DNA from: an uncultured Oscillospiraceae bacterium
GTDB taxonomy: Bacteria; Bacillota; Clostridia; Oscillospirales; Acutalibacteraceae
NCBI GenBank assembly: GCA_902489335.1
Contig: CABTZO010000051.1
Location: 1-6,527, forward strand
DNA: 6,527 nucleotides
Direction of reading: 5' to 3'
Shown: positions 1 to 6,460 of the stretch, piece after piece
Layout: every line of letters starts with the position of its first letter
Numbering within the stretch: the stretch's first letter is position 1
The notes under the pieces: model-generated
What the model saw: only the letters and a program-made list of their open reading frames with translations
Told to the model about the DNA's origin: nothing
The model's database searches: none
Translations under genes and position numbers: made by a program

Positions 1-863
1 CTTTTGTAAATTTGGATGTTGAAAAATTCAAAGGAGATATTTTAAATCAGGCAACATATTACATTCAATCTGTTTCGGACAGAGATTTTAACGCCTTTAA
101 CAATGAAAAATCTGAACTGAAAGATAAAATAACATTAAAACAAATTTTATCCGGTGAAAACATCGATACTTCCGATTTAGAGAATGAAATAAATCAAAAA
201 TTAAATTCAATAGAAAGTGTAAACGGAAAATATACAAATGTTTTGGCCCCAAACTCGGGATACTTTATCTCACAGTGCGATGGATATGAAAGCGCTTTTG
301 ATGTTTCCAAACCAAAAGAATTAGATTTTGATAAAATTAAAAAGGTGCTTTCACAGCCTGTAAACAAGGAACAAACATACGGCAAAATAATATCGGACTT
401 CAATTGGTATGTTTTTTGTGATGTCCCTAAAACAAAAGGCGATCTGATGCAACCCGGCGCTGTTTATCAACTTGATTTTCCTTACACCCAAAAGGATTAC
501 GAAAGACCTTCCGTCAAACTTCTTTATAAAGAAAATTATAAGGATAAAATCAGACTGATTTTGGTTGGAAATACGATGAATGAAAATATAGCAAGTCTTC
601 GACATGAAAAGGCGAAAATTATACGATATGAGACTAAGGGACTGAGAATAAACTCACAAGCTCTCAGAACAAATCAAAAACACGAAAAGGGCGTTTATGT
701 CCTAAACGGTGAAGTTTTGGAATTTAAGAAGGTTGATATAATTAAATCAACGGAAAAATATGCAATATCTCGTGAGCATAATGACGATAAAACCTATGTT
801 TCAATATATGACAATGTAGTTTTAGGAGGTAAAAATTTATATGACGGAAAAGTTATCGGATGA
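1..863 (+). CDS. HlyD-family membrane-fusion/adaptor-like protein, 5' partial
   Basis: The reading frame is open from base 3 (codons TTT GTA AAT TTG) with no stop before the window edge, so the TTG at 12 is probably internal and the N-terminal membrane anchor is missing. About 286 residues are visible. Counting from the TTG, a helical hairpin-like region (1-70) leads into a lipoyl/barrel-sandwich half motif around residues 77-91 (VLAPNSGYF, then DGYE), a beta segment with FNWYV (130-134), and a C-terminal stretch with LRINSQALR (211-219) and GVYV (227-230). This pattern matches the HlyD-like proteins that often sit directly upstream of yggS/sepF in Clostridia. Members of the wider family bridge an inner-membrane transporter to the outside; in a Gram-positive the partner is unknown and no transporter gene is visible here. 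The stop lies 23 bp inside yggS, which suggests translational coupling. The family call is firm; the specific role is not known. Confidence 0.8.
   Translation, partial: FVNLDVEKFKGDILNQATYYIQSVSDRDFNAFNNEKSELKDKITLKQILSGENIDTSDLENEINQKLNSIESVNGKYTNVLAPNSGYFISQCDGYESAFDVSKPKELDFDKIKKVLSQPVNKEQTYGKIISDFNWYVFCDVPKTKGDLMQPGAVYQLDFPYTQKDYERPSVKLLYKENYKDKIRLILVGNTMNENIASLRHEKAKIIRYETKGLRINSQALRTNQKHEKGVYVLNGEVLEFKKVDIIKSTEKYAISREHNDDKTYVSIYDNVVLGGKNLYDGKVIG
824..829 (+). promoter_or_regulatory. Shine-Dalgarno of yggS inside the hlyD-like gene
   Basis: A perfect AGGAGG lies 11 nt before the ATG at 841 and within the end of the upstream coding sequence. It supports the 841 start and the 23-bp gene overlap, since no equally good site lies further downstream. 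Confidence 0.75.
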
Positions 864-1560
864 ATTTCAAGATATAAAAGACAATTTGGAAGAGATTGAA
901 GAAAAAATAAGCATAGCTGCCGAAAAATCCGGCAGAAAAAGAGAAGACATAATTTTACTTGCGGCGACAAAAACTGTTGACACAGACAGAATAAATTATG
1001 CAATTTCCTGTGGTGTCAAATACATAGGTGAAAACAGAGTTCAGGAACTGGAAAGTAAAATCGAGAAAATCGACCGAGAAAAAACAAAAATTCATCTTAT
1101 CGGTCCGCTTCAATCTAATAAAATAAATAAAATACTTCCCATCGCAGATATGATTGAATCGATAGACAGCATTAAACTTGCGGAGAGAATCAGTAACAGA
1201 TGTTTAACTCTTTCAAAGAAGATGCCTGTTTTACTTGAGGTGAATATCGCAAACGAAGAAAGTAAGTTTGGATTCCCCGCTGAACAATTGACAGATGTTT
1301 GTTATGAACTGTCGGAACTGAAAGGAATTTCTATTGAGGGGATAATGACTGTTCCGCCTTTTGACTCTACTCCTTCTGAAAACAGAAAATATCTTTCCCG
1401 AATAAATCAAATCTTTGTTGACATACAAGCAAAAAAAATAGATAATGTAAATATGAATATCCTTTCTGCCGGAATGTCCGGAGACTATGAAATGGCAATA
1501 GAGGAGGGTTCTAACTTGGTTAGAATAGGTTCCTCGATTTTTGGCAGAAGACAATATTAA
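841..1560 (+). CDS. yggS: YggS/YlmE family pyridoxal phosphate homeostasis protein
   Basis: This 239-residue protein has the usual length of the YggS/PLPBP (COG0325) family, a cytosolic single-domain TIM-barrel related to the N-terminal domain of alanine racemase. It binds PLP and buffers vitamin B6 pools; no catalytic reaction is established for the family. Diagnostic segments are LLAATKTV with the Schiff-base lysine at residue 44, YIGENRVQE (61-69), HLIGPLQSNK (85-94), and the C-terminal phosphate-binding stretch GMSGDYEMAI followed by VRIGSSIFG. The ATG at 841 is preceded by AGGAGG. The gene overlaps the hlyD-like gene by 23 bp and is followed by sepF after 13 bp. In many Firmicutes yggS (ylmE) directly precedes sepF (ylmF), so the order supports the call. 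No damage or missing key residue is seen. Confidence 0.96.
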   Translation: MTEKLSDEFQDIKDNLEEIEEKISIAAEKSGRKREDIILLAATKTVDTDRINYAISCGVKYIGENRVQELESKIEKIDREKTKIHLIGPLQSNKINKILPIADMIESIDSIKLAERISNRCLTLSKKMPVLLEVNIANEESKFGFPAEQLTDVCYELSELKGISIEGIMTVPPFDSTPSENRKYLSRINQIFVDIQAKKIDNVNMNILSAGMSGDYEMAIEEGSNLVRIGSSIFGRRQY

Positions 1561-1573
1561 CGGAGGCTAAATA

Positions 1574-2044
1574 ATGGGTAATTGGGTAGAAAAACTTAAA
1601 AATATCACCGGATATGTTGATCCCGAAGAAGAAGAATTTGAAATGGATGAATACGAGCAAGACGAAATAGAACAAGTCAACACATACGATGCCTTTGAAA
1701 GAGAACAAAAACCGACTGCACCGTCTAACACCGGAAAAGTCGTTTATAACTCAAATGCTAAGGCAGCTTTACAGGTTATTCTTGCAAAGCCGGAAAAATT
1801 TGATGATGTTGCGGGAATAGCCGACAACCTCAACAAAAAAACAACCGTAATTTTGAATTTAGAATCAACCGAACGAAATGTCAGCCGTCGTATCATTGAT
1901 TTTCTCAGTGGTGCTGCTTATGCAAACGGAGGACAAATCAAACGTGTTGCCAACAGCACTTTCGTAATCACTCCTTTCAATGTTAATTTGTCGGGAGATG
2001 TTTTAGACGAACTTGAAAGCAACGGAATCACATTTTCAAATTAA
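1574..2044 (+). CDS. sepF: Cell division protein SepF
   Basis: The product has 156 residues, close to the roughly 150 of Bacillus SepF. SepF binds the C-terminal tail of FtsZ and anchors FtsZ filaments to the membrane at the division site, overlapping in function with FtsA. Residues 1-14 (MGNWVEKLKNITGY) fit the N-terminal membrane-binding amphipathic helix. Residues 16-35 form a strongly acidic linker (EEEE, then mixed D/E), followed by a Pro/Thr/Ser-containing spacer to about 55. The SepF core domain spans about 60-150, with VILNLES (92-98), RRIIDFLSGAAYA (105-117) and the GG pair at 119-120 typical of the family. GGAGG at 1562-1566 sits 7 nt before the ATG. Position between yggS and divIVA is the classic Firmicutes context. 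No ftsA or ftsZ lies in the window. Confidence 0.96.
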   Translation: MGNWVEKLKNITGYVDPEEEEFEMDEYEQDEIEQVNTYDAFEREQKPTAPSNTGKVVYNSNAKAALQVILAKPEKFDDVAGIADNLNKKTTVILNLESTERNVSRRIIDFLSGAAYANGGQIKRVANSTFVITPFNVNLSGDVLDELESNGITFSN

Positions 2045-2057
2045 GCGGAGGTATTAA

Positions 2058-2813
2058 ATGTTTACGCCAGATGACTTGGTAAATTATAAATTCCAAACAA
2101 CCGGTAGGAACTCTTATAATGCTTCCGATGTAGATGATTTCATGGATCAAATCACTGAAGATTATGATCAACTTTTCAAAGAAAACAAAGAACTTGTCAA
2201 GAGAATAGGTCTTCTTGCAGATAAGCTACAAGAATATAAAAATAGCGAAGACAGTATTAATACTGCGATCATTACAGCCGAGAAGATGAAAGAGCAGATT
2301 ATAAGTGAAGCCAATGAAACTGCCGAAAGAACGATAAAAGAGGCACATGACAAAGTAGACGGAGCTTACGATGAGGCTCGTGAAAAGGCAAAGGTTATAA
2401 CCGAAGAAGCCGAAGCTCAGGCAAAGAGCATGGAAGAAAAAGCGCAAAATGAATATGACTTAAAAATAGGCTCAATCGCCGATGATATCAGAGGATATGA
2501 GACTAAACTTGAGGCCTTGAAAAGAGAGGCTACCGATCTTAAACAGACTATTCTCGATCTGTGCGATTCGCTTAAAGATAACGTCAATTCAATTGAAGAT
2601 TATGATTTTTCGAAAGAAGAAAAAGCAGAAGAGGATTCTTATTTAGAACAAGAAGTCGAAGAAGCAAAAGATGAAATTGCTGACAAACCTCATGAAGATC
2701 GTGCTTTCGGTGAGTATTACAAACAATTTGAAACTTTTGAAGATAGTTCTTTTAACAACACTGACTACTATGTAGAAGATGATGATCAGAAGACAAAGGT
2801 TTTTGACGTTTGA
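2058..2813 (+). CDS. divIVA: DivIVA-domain cell division scaffold, long acidic-tailed form
   Basis: DivIVA proteins bind negatively curved membrane at septa and poles and recruit partners that control division-site selection or growth. The N-terminal DivIVA domain is clear: FTPDDLVNYKF (2-12), SYNASDVDDFMDQI (19-32), then DYDQLFKEN (35-43). The arginine at 17 lies where the membrane-contacting loop of Bacillus DivIVA carries its Phe-Arg pair. Residues about 45-185 are Ala/Glu/Lys-rich and predicted to be long coiled coil, with runs such as EEAEAQAKSMEEKAQ. From about 195 the tail is highly acidic and low in complexity, ending TKVFDV. At 251 residues it is clearly longer than Bacillus DivIVA (about 164). 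GGAGG at 2047-2051 lies 6 nt before the ATG. The gene follows sepF by 13 bp and its stop overlaps the lspA start by 4 bp. The N-terminal domain argues for DivIVA rather than GpsB. Confidence 0.93.
   Translation: MFTPDDLVNYKFQTTGRNSYNASDVDDFMDQITEDYDQLFKENKELVKRIGLLADKLQEYKNSEDSINTAIITAEKMKEQIISEANETAERTIKEAHDKVDGAYDEAREKAKVITEEAEAQAKSMEEKAQNEYDLKIGSIADDIRGYETKLEALKREATDLKQTILDLCDSLKDNVNSIEDYDFSKEEKAEEDSYLEQEVEEAKDEIADKPHEDRAFGEYYKQFETFEDSSFNNTDYYVEDDDQKTKVFDV
2795..2799 (+). promoter_or_regulatory. Weak Shine-Dalgarno supporting the TTG start of lspA
   Basis: AAAGG lies within the 3' end of divIVA, 10 nt before the TTG at 2810. The lspA frame has a TGA stop at 2804-2806 and its first internal ATG is codon 109, so the TTG is the only plausible conventional start. 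The weak site and 4-bp overlap suggest that ribosomes finishing divIVA re-initiate on lspA. Confidence 0.5.
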
Positions 2814-3292
2814 TTTATTTCCTTTTCTTTTTATCGGTTATCTTACTGATTTGTATCAACGCTTTAGGTTCATATTATTTCGGAAAACTGCTCTCTGACG
2901 GACTTGTTATTTCGATTATACCTAAGATACTTAATTTAAAATATGTTGAAAACACGGGAGCGGCTTTTGGAGTTTTATCTTCCAAGCCACTCCTTATCAC
3001 AATATTTAACATTCTGATTCTTATAATTTTAACAATCTATGTTTTAATAAAGATAAAAGATTTTTATAAGAGCAGATACCTTTTTTCAATCATTTTGATT
3101 ATTTCGGGCGGATTTGGAAATATAATTGACAGAATGATAAACGGTTATGTTACAGATTATTTTGAATTTGCATTTATATCTTTCCCGGTTTTCAATTTTG
3201 CGGATATTTTTATTACAGTCGGAGCATTTTTGCTTATAGTGAAACTTCTGATTGATTTTATCAAGGAAAATAAAAAAGATGAAAGTAAATGA
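2810..3292 (+). CDS. lspA: Lipoprotein signal peptidase (signal peptidase II), atypical first box
   Basis: LspA is a membrane aspartyl protease that removes the signal peptide of diacylglyceryl-modified prolipoproteins just before the lipid-bearing cysteine. The 160-residue product has normal family length and four hydrophobic segments (about 2-24, 60-81, 90-107 and 128-152). The second conserved box is present (YVENTGAAFG, 45-54), as are GNIIDR (103-108) with VTDYFEF, and FNFADIF (128-134). The catalytic pair is therefore Asp116 and Asp132. The first box is unusual: where E. coli has DLGSK, this protein reads ALGSY at 18-22, so the conserved Asp and Lys are gone. It starts with TTG, sharing TTGA with the divIVA stop. 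It overlaps rluD by 14 bp, matching the common lspA-rluD (ylyB) pairing. It is probably active because the dyad is intact, but this is not proven. Confidence 0.92.
   Translation: MIYFLFFLSVILLICINALGSYYFGKLLSDGLVISIIPKILNLKYVENTGAAFGVLSSKPLLITIFNILILIILTIYVLIKIKDFYKSRYLFSIILIISGGFGNIIDRMINGYVTDYFEFAFISFPVFNFADIFITVGAFLLIVKLLIDFIKENKKDESK
3263..3267 (+). promoter_or_regulatory. Shine-Dalgarno deciding the rluD start
   Basis: AAGGA, 11 nt upstream of the ATG at 3279, supports that start. The in-frame TTG at 3252 has no purine-rich GG site in front of it and would add nine residues outside the S4 domain. Confidence 0.5.
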
Positions 3293-4169
3293 GAGAATAG
3301 ATACATATTTAGCCGCAAAATATAATCTCAGCAGAAATATGGTTCAAAATCTAATCTCTAACGGCAAGGTTAAACTCAGAGGAGAAAAAATCCCCAAAAA
3401 CTATAAAATCAAAAGTTCGGATAAAGAATCAGACATAGCAATTGAAATCCCTAAAGAAGAAGCAACAGAGATTTTACCGGAAAATATACCGATTCAGATA
3501 CTATATGAAGATGAATTTTTGGCGGTTGTCAATAAACCGAGAGGCATGGTAACCCATCCGTCCAAAGGCAGATATTCTGGAACTTTGGTAAACGCGCTTT
3601 TATATAAATTTCCAAATAATCTGTCAAATTATAACGGTGACGACAGACCCGGAATAGTTCACAGACTCGATAAAGACACAAGCGGAGGTCTTATAATCGC
3701 AAAAGACAACAACACTCACAGAGCTTTATCAAAACTTTTCAAAGAACATGAAGTTGTAAGAGAATATATAGCGATTGTTCACGGTAATATAAAAACTGAC
3801 GAGGGAAGACTTGAATATTCAATCGGCAGAAATCCCAAAGATAGAAAAAAGATGGCGGTTACAGATAAAAATTCTAAAACGGCCATTACAGATTATAAAG
3901 TCATTAAAAGATTTGACGGTTTTACTTTTGTAAGACTCAGTTTATATACAGGGCGAACACATCAGATAAGAGTTCATATGGCGAAGATCGGCCATCCGGT
4001 TGCGGGAGATAAATTATACGGTCCTAAAAAATCTAAACTAAAAATCCTATATCTTCATTCTGCAAAACTTGAATTCATTCATCCTGTAACCAAAAAGAAA
4101 ATAATCGTTGAATCTCAACCGGACGAAGAATTTAATAAATTTATAAATAAGTTACAAAATAAAATATAG
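3279..4169 (+). CDS. RluA/RluD-family pseudouridine synthase (YlyB-like)
   Basis: The enzyme isomerises specific uridines to pseudouridine in RNA, in this subfamily usually 23S rRNA; its exact site cannot be read from sequence. Starting at ATG 3279 gives 296 residues, usual for the family. Residues 1-60 form an S4 RNA-binding domain (ERIDTYLAAKYNLSRNMVQNLI region, then KNYKIKSSD). The catalytic domain follows with LYEDEFLAVVNKPRGMVTHP (75-94) and the signature HRLDKDTSG (128-136), whose Asp131 is the catalytic aspartate. TGRTHQIRVHMA and HPVAGDKLYG near the C-terminus are also characteristic. The residue after TSG is Gly rather than the more usual Leu or Val, a minor change. A TTG at 3252 would allow nine extra residues but has no ribosome site. 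The gene overlaps lspA by 14 bp, as ylyB follows lspA in Bacillus. RluD fits best; RluA or RluC specificity remains possible. Confidence 0.92.
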   Translation: MKVNERIDTYLAAKYNLSRNMVQNLISNGKVKLRGEKIPKNYKIKSSDKESDIAIEIPKEEATEILPENIPIQILYEDEFLAVVNKPRGMVTHPSKGRYSGTLVNALLYKFPNNLSNYNGDDRPGIVHRLDKDTSGGLIIAKDNNTHRALSKLFKEHEVVREYIAIVHGNIKTDEGRLEYSIGRNPKDRKKMAVTDKNSKTAITDYKVIKRFDGFTFVRLSLYTGRTHQIRVHMAKIGHPVAGDKLYGPKKSKLKILYLHSAKLEFIHPVTKKKIIVESQPDEEFNKFINKLQNKI

Positions 4170-4181
4170 AGGTGAAATTGT

Positions 4182-5036
4182 ATGGACTTAAAAACAAAAA
4201 ACAAGCTTAAGCTCGACGCATGCAAGGTTAGAAAAGGAATTATCATCGGAGTTTATAACGCTAAAAGCGGACATCCGGGTGGTTCTCTTTCTATAGCAGA
4301 CATTATGACCTATCTTTATCTTTATAAGATGAATATAGATCCGAAAAATCCTAAAATGGAAGACAGAGATCGTTTTGTATTATCTAAAGGACACTGTGCT
4401 CCCGCCCTATATGCCGCAATGGCAAACAGAGGATTTTTTGATGAAGAAGAACTTACAAAATTAAGACATATAGGTTCGGCTCTGCAAGGACATCCGAGCA
4501 TGAGACTCTTAGACGGAGTTGAAGCCTCAACGGGTTCTTTAGGACAGGGAATTTCAATTGCTACCGGAATGGCATTGGGCGCAAAACTTAAAGGTGCAGA
4601 TTACAATGTATATGCAGTTCTCGGAGACGGTGAACTCGGAGAAGGACAGGTTTGGGAAGCCTCAATGTTTGCCTCTGCAAAGAAGCTTGATAATCTGATT
4701 TTAATTGTTGATAACAATAACTTGCAGATTGACGGAACTTTGGAAGAAGTAAATTCTCCTTACCCAATTCCCGAAAAATTTTCTGCCTTTGGATTCAATG
4801 TTCAGCAAATAGACGGCCATGATTTAGATCAAATTGACGAAGCTATAAATAAGGCTATCAATACAAAGAACGGAAAGCCAAATGTAATTATAGCAAAAAC
4901 TGTTAAAGGAAAAGGAGTTTCCTTTATGGAAAATCAATGCTCATGGCATGGAAAAGCTCCAAATGACGAAGAATATAAAATTGCAATGCAAGAAATCGAA
5001 GATGCTTTGGAAAAAGCTGAAAAAGAGGTGAAATAA
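4182..5036 (+). CDS. Transketolase, N-terminal subunit
   Basis: This 284-residue protein equals the N-terminal (pyrophosphate-binding) domain of transketolase, which with the next gene product forms the complete thiamine-diphosphate enzyme. Transketolase moves two-carbon ketol units between sugar phosphates in the non-oxidative pentose phosphate pathway. Key segments are SGHPGGSLSIADIM (29-42), DRFVLSKGHCAPALYA (63-78) with His71, TGSLGQGIS (117-125), and the ThDP/metal motif running from GDGE (148-151) to NNN (178-180). C-terminal SWHGKAPN is also typical. The split arrangement is common in Firmicutes and archaea, so the short length is not a truncation. AGAGGTG at 4168-4174 lies 7 nt before the ATG and overlaps the rluD stop. 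The C-terminal subunit begins 1 nt after this gene ends. DXS is excluded by the transketolase-type motifs and size. Confidence 0.95.
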   Translation: MDLKTKNKLKLDACKVRKGIIIGVYNAKSGHPGGSLSIADIMTYLYLYKMNIDPKNPKMEDRDRFVLSKGHCAPALYAAMANRGFFDEEELTKLRHIGSALQGHPSMRLLDGVEASTGSLGQGISIATGMALGAKLKGADYNVYAVLGDGELGEGQVWEASMFASAKKLDNLILIVDNNNLQIDGTLEEVNSPYPIPEKFSAFGFNVQQIDGHDLDQIDEAINKAINTKNGKPNVIIAKTVKGKGVSFMENQCSWHGKAPNDEEYKIAMQEIEDALEKAEKEVK

Positions 5037-5037
5037 A

Positions 5038-5979
5038 ATGGCTGAAGTAATTAGTAAAGCAACAAGAGAAGGTTATGCGGCAGGACTTTTAGAACTTGGA
5101 AAGACAAATGAAAAAGTTGTAGTTTTAGATGCTGACCTTGCGGGAGCAACAAAAACAGGGGCTTTCGCAAAAGAATATAAAGATAGATTTTTCAACTGTG
5201 GAATTTCAGAGCAGAACTTAATGGGTGTCGCAGCAGGACTTTCTCTTTCAGGTTATATCCCCTTTGCAAGCAGTTTCGCTATGTTTGCTGCGGGAAGAGC
5301 TTTTGAACAGATAAGAAACTCAATCGGATATCCCGGACTAAATGTTAAAATCGGTGCCACACATGCCGGTATTTCAGTCGGAGAAGACGGTGCCTCTCAT
5401 CAATGTAATGAAGATATAGCTCTCATGAGAACAATTCCGGGAATGACAATTATCAATCCTGCTGACTTTGTTGAAGCAAAGGCTGCGGTAATTGCAGCGG
5501 CAGAACATGAAGGACCCGTATATATGAGATTTGGAAGACTTTCTGTTCCTGTAATTTTTGATGATGACTATAAATTTGAATGGGGAAAAGCAAAGGTTTT
5601 AAGACAGGGCGATGATTTAGCTATTGTTGCAACCGGTCTGATGGTAAACGAAGCTTTGATTGCGTATGAAAACTTAAAAAATAAGGGAATAAACGCAAGA
5701 ATTATCAATGTTCATACAATTAAGCCTTTGGACGAAGAGACAATATTGACGGCAGCTAAAGAGACGGGAAAAATACTTGTCTGCGAAGAACACAACATTA
5801 TTGGCGGACTTGGCGGAGCCGTTTCTGAGCTTCTTTCTTCAAAATTACCGACAGAAGTTGTAAGACTCGGTGTTAACGATGAATTTGGTCATTCCGGACC
5901 TGCTAAGGATTTACTCAAGGAATTCGGATTGTCTGCCGAGAATATAGAAAAAATGGCGTCTTATATGGTTAAGGATTAA
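5038..5979 (+). CDS. Transketolase, C-terminal subunit
   Basis: This 313-residue protein comprises the pyrimidine-binding domain and the C-terminal domain of transketolase and should pair with the product of the gene just upstream. GISEQNL (55-61) carries the catalytic glutamate, Glu58, which protonates the cofactor aminopyrimidine. FASSFAMFAAGRAFEQIRN (76-94) and THAGISVGEDGASHQ (108-122) form the cofactor and substrate pocket. VYMRFGR marks the end of the middle domain, and the last third (from about 190) is the transketolase C-terminal fold with KPLDEET and CEEHNIIGGLGGAVSE. AGAGGTG at 5024-5030 is 7 nt before the ATG, the same element and spacing as for the N-terminal subunit, which fits balanced expression. 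Its end is followed by an AT-rich spacer and lemA. All expected residues are present. Confidence 0.95.
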   Translation: MAEVISKATREGYAAGLLELGKTNEKVVVLDADLAGATKTGAFAKEYKDRFFNCGISEQNLMGVAAGLSLSGYIPFASSFAMFAAGRAFEQIRNSIGYPGLNVKIGATHAGISVGEDGASHQCNEDIALMRTIPGMTIINPADFVEAKAAVIAAAEHEGPVYMRFGRLSVPVIFDDDYKFEWGKAKVLRQGDDLAIVATGLMVNEALIAYENLKNKGINARIINVHTIKPLDEETILTAAKETGKILVCEEHNIIGGLGGAVSELLSSKLPTEVVRLGVNDEFGHSGPAKDLLKEFGLSAENIEKMASYMVKD

Positions 5980-5981
5980 CG

Positions 5982-6004
5982 AAAATAATTTTTTTAATTA
6001 TTTT
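5982..6004 (+). terminator. Possible weak AT-rich terminator hairpin after the transketolase genes
   Basis: AAAATAATT (5982-5990) and AATTATTTT (5996-6004) are perfect inverted repeats separated by TTTTT, just after the stop at 5979. The stem has no G-C pair and the T tail is one base before a C, so it is weak for intrinsic termination. It sits in the only spacer longer than 13 bp in the window, the plausible place for the operon to end or for read-through to be reduced before lemA. Confidence 0.3.
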
Positions 6005-6020
6005 TCAGTGAAAACATATT

Positions 6021-6026
6021 AAGGAG
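6021..6026 (+). promoter_or_regulatory. Shine-Dalgarno deciding the lemA start
   Basis: AAGGAG is 8 nt before the ATG at 6035. A GTG at 6026 in the same frame overlaps this site and so cannot be the start served by it; the ATG at 6035 is preferred. Confidence 0.75.
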
Positions 6027-6034
6027 TGTTTGTT

Positions 6035-6460
6035 ATGCCTTGGTGGTTAATTTTAATAATCGTCATATTCGTTCTCATTATTTTATGTGGCGGTTACATA
6101 ATTAAAATTCAAAAACAATTGGTAAGCCTTGATGAAATGGCGCAGAATGCCAAATCACAGATCGGAGTTCAACAAAACAGTCGTTGGGACGCACTTACAC
6201 AGATAGCCGGTTTAACAAGAGAATATTCTAAACATGAATATGATTCCCTTATTAATATCATAGCTAAAAGACAACCGGTAAGCCGCGACAGTGATGCCTC
6301 AACAATTCAAAATCAGGAAAATTTGCTGACGGAAGCGATGACACATATTATGGCAGTTGCCGAACAATATCCGGATTTGAAGGCGAGCGGTCTTTACTCA
6401 CAGACAATGGCTGACGTTAATTCTTATGAAGAAAATGTTCGTATGCCGTCATCTGCTTGA
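6035..6460 (+). CDS. lemA: LemA-family membrane protein, 3' end replaced by adapter sequence
   Basis: LemA proteins are small membrane-anchored helical proteins of unclear function. The product starts MPWWLI, has one membrane helix (about 3-23), then a long helical domain: VSLDEMAQNAKSQIGVQQNS (30-49), RWDALTQIAGLTREYSKHE (50-68), ENLLTEAMTHIMAVAEQYPD (95-114), then LKAS. The frame ends after 141 residues, whereas LemA proteins are usually about 180-190 and continue after NSYEENVR with a further conserved helix (typically ARxxYN). From 6439 the bases match an Illumina adapter, and the stop TGA (6458-6460) is made of adapter plus its A tail. The last six residues RMPSSA are thus artificial, and native sequence probably ends near residue 134-135. 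The gene is most likely intact in the organism and cut here by a read or contig end. The family call is good; the endpoint is not real. Confidence 0.85.
   Translation: MPWWLILIIVIFVLIILCGGYIIKIQKQLVSLDEMAQNAKSQIGVQQNSRWDALTQIAGLTREYSKHEYDSLINIIAKRQPVSRDSDASTIQNQENLLTEAMTHIMAVAEQYPDLKASGLYSQTMADVNSYEENVRMPSSA

Noticed and set aside
194..2447. Several reverse-strand open frames of 60-107 codons opposite hlyD, yggS, sepF and divIVA
   Set aside because: They lie opposite well-supported genes, lack ribosome sites and encode low-complexity, Phe/Leu/Ser-rich peptides typical of antisense shadows.
3252..3278. TTG at 3252 as the start of the pseudouridine synthase
   Set aside because: It has no ribosome site and adds residues outside the S4 domain; ATG at 3279 with AAGGA upstream fits the family better.
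5990..6020. A sigma-A promoter for lemA (CATATT at 6015-6020 as -10)
   Set aside because: There is no TTGACA-like -35 at proper distance, and transcription would begin after the ribosome site, so it cannot serve lemA.
6026..6034. GTG at 6026 as the lemA start
   Set aside because: It overlaps the AAGGAG ribosome site; ATG at 6035 has the correct 8-nt spacing.
6035..6460. lemA as a true pseudogene or a naturally short LemA variant
   Set aside because: The break coincides base for base with an Illumina adapter and A run, so a sequencing artefact explains it better than mutation.
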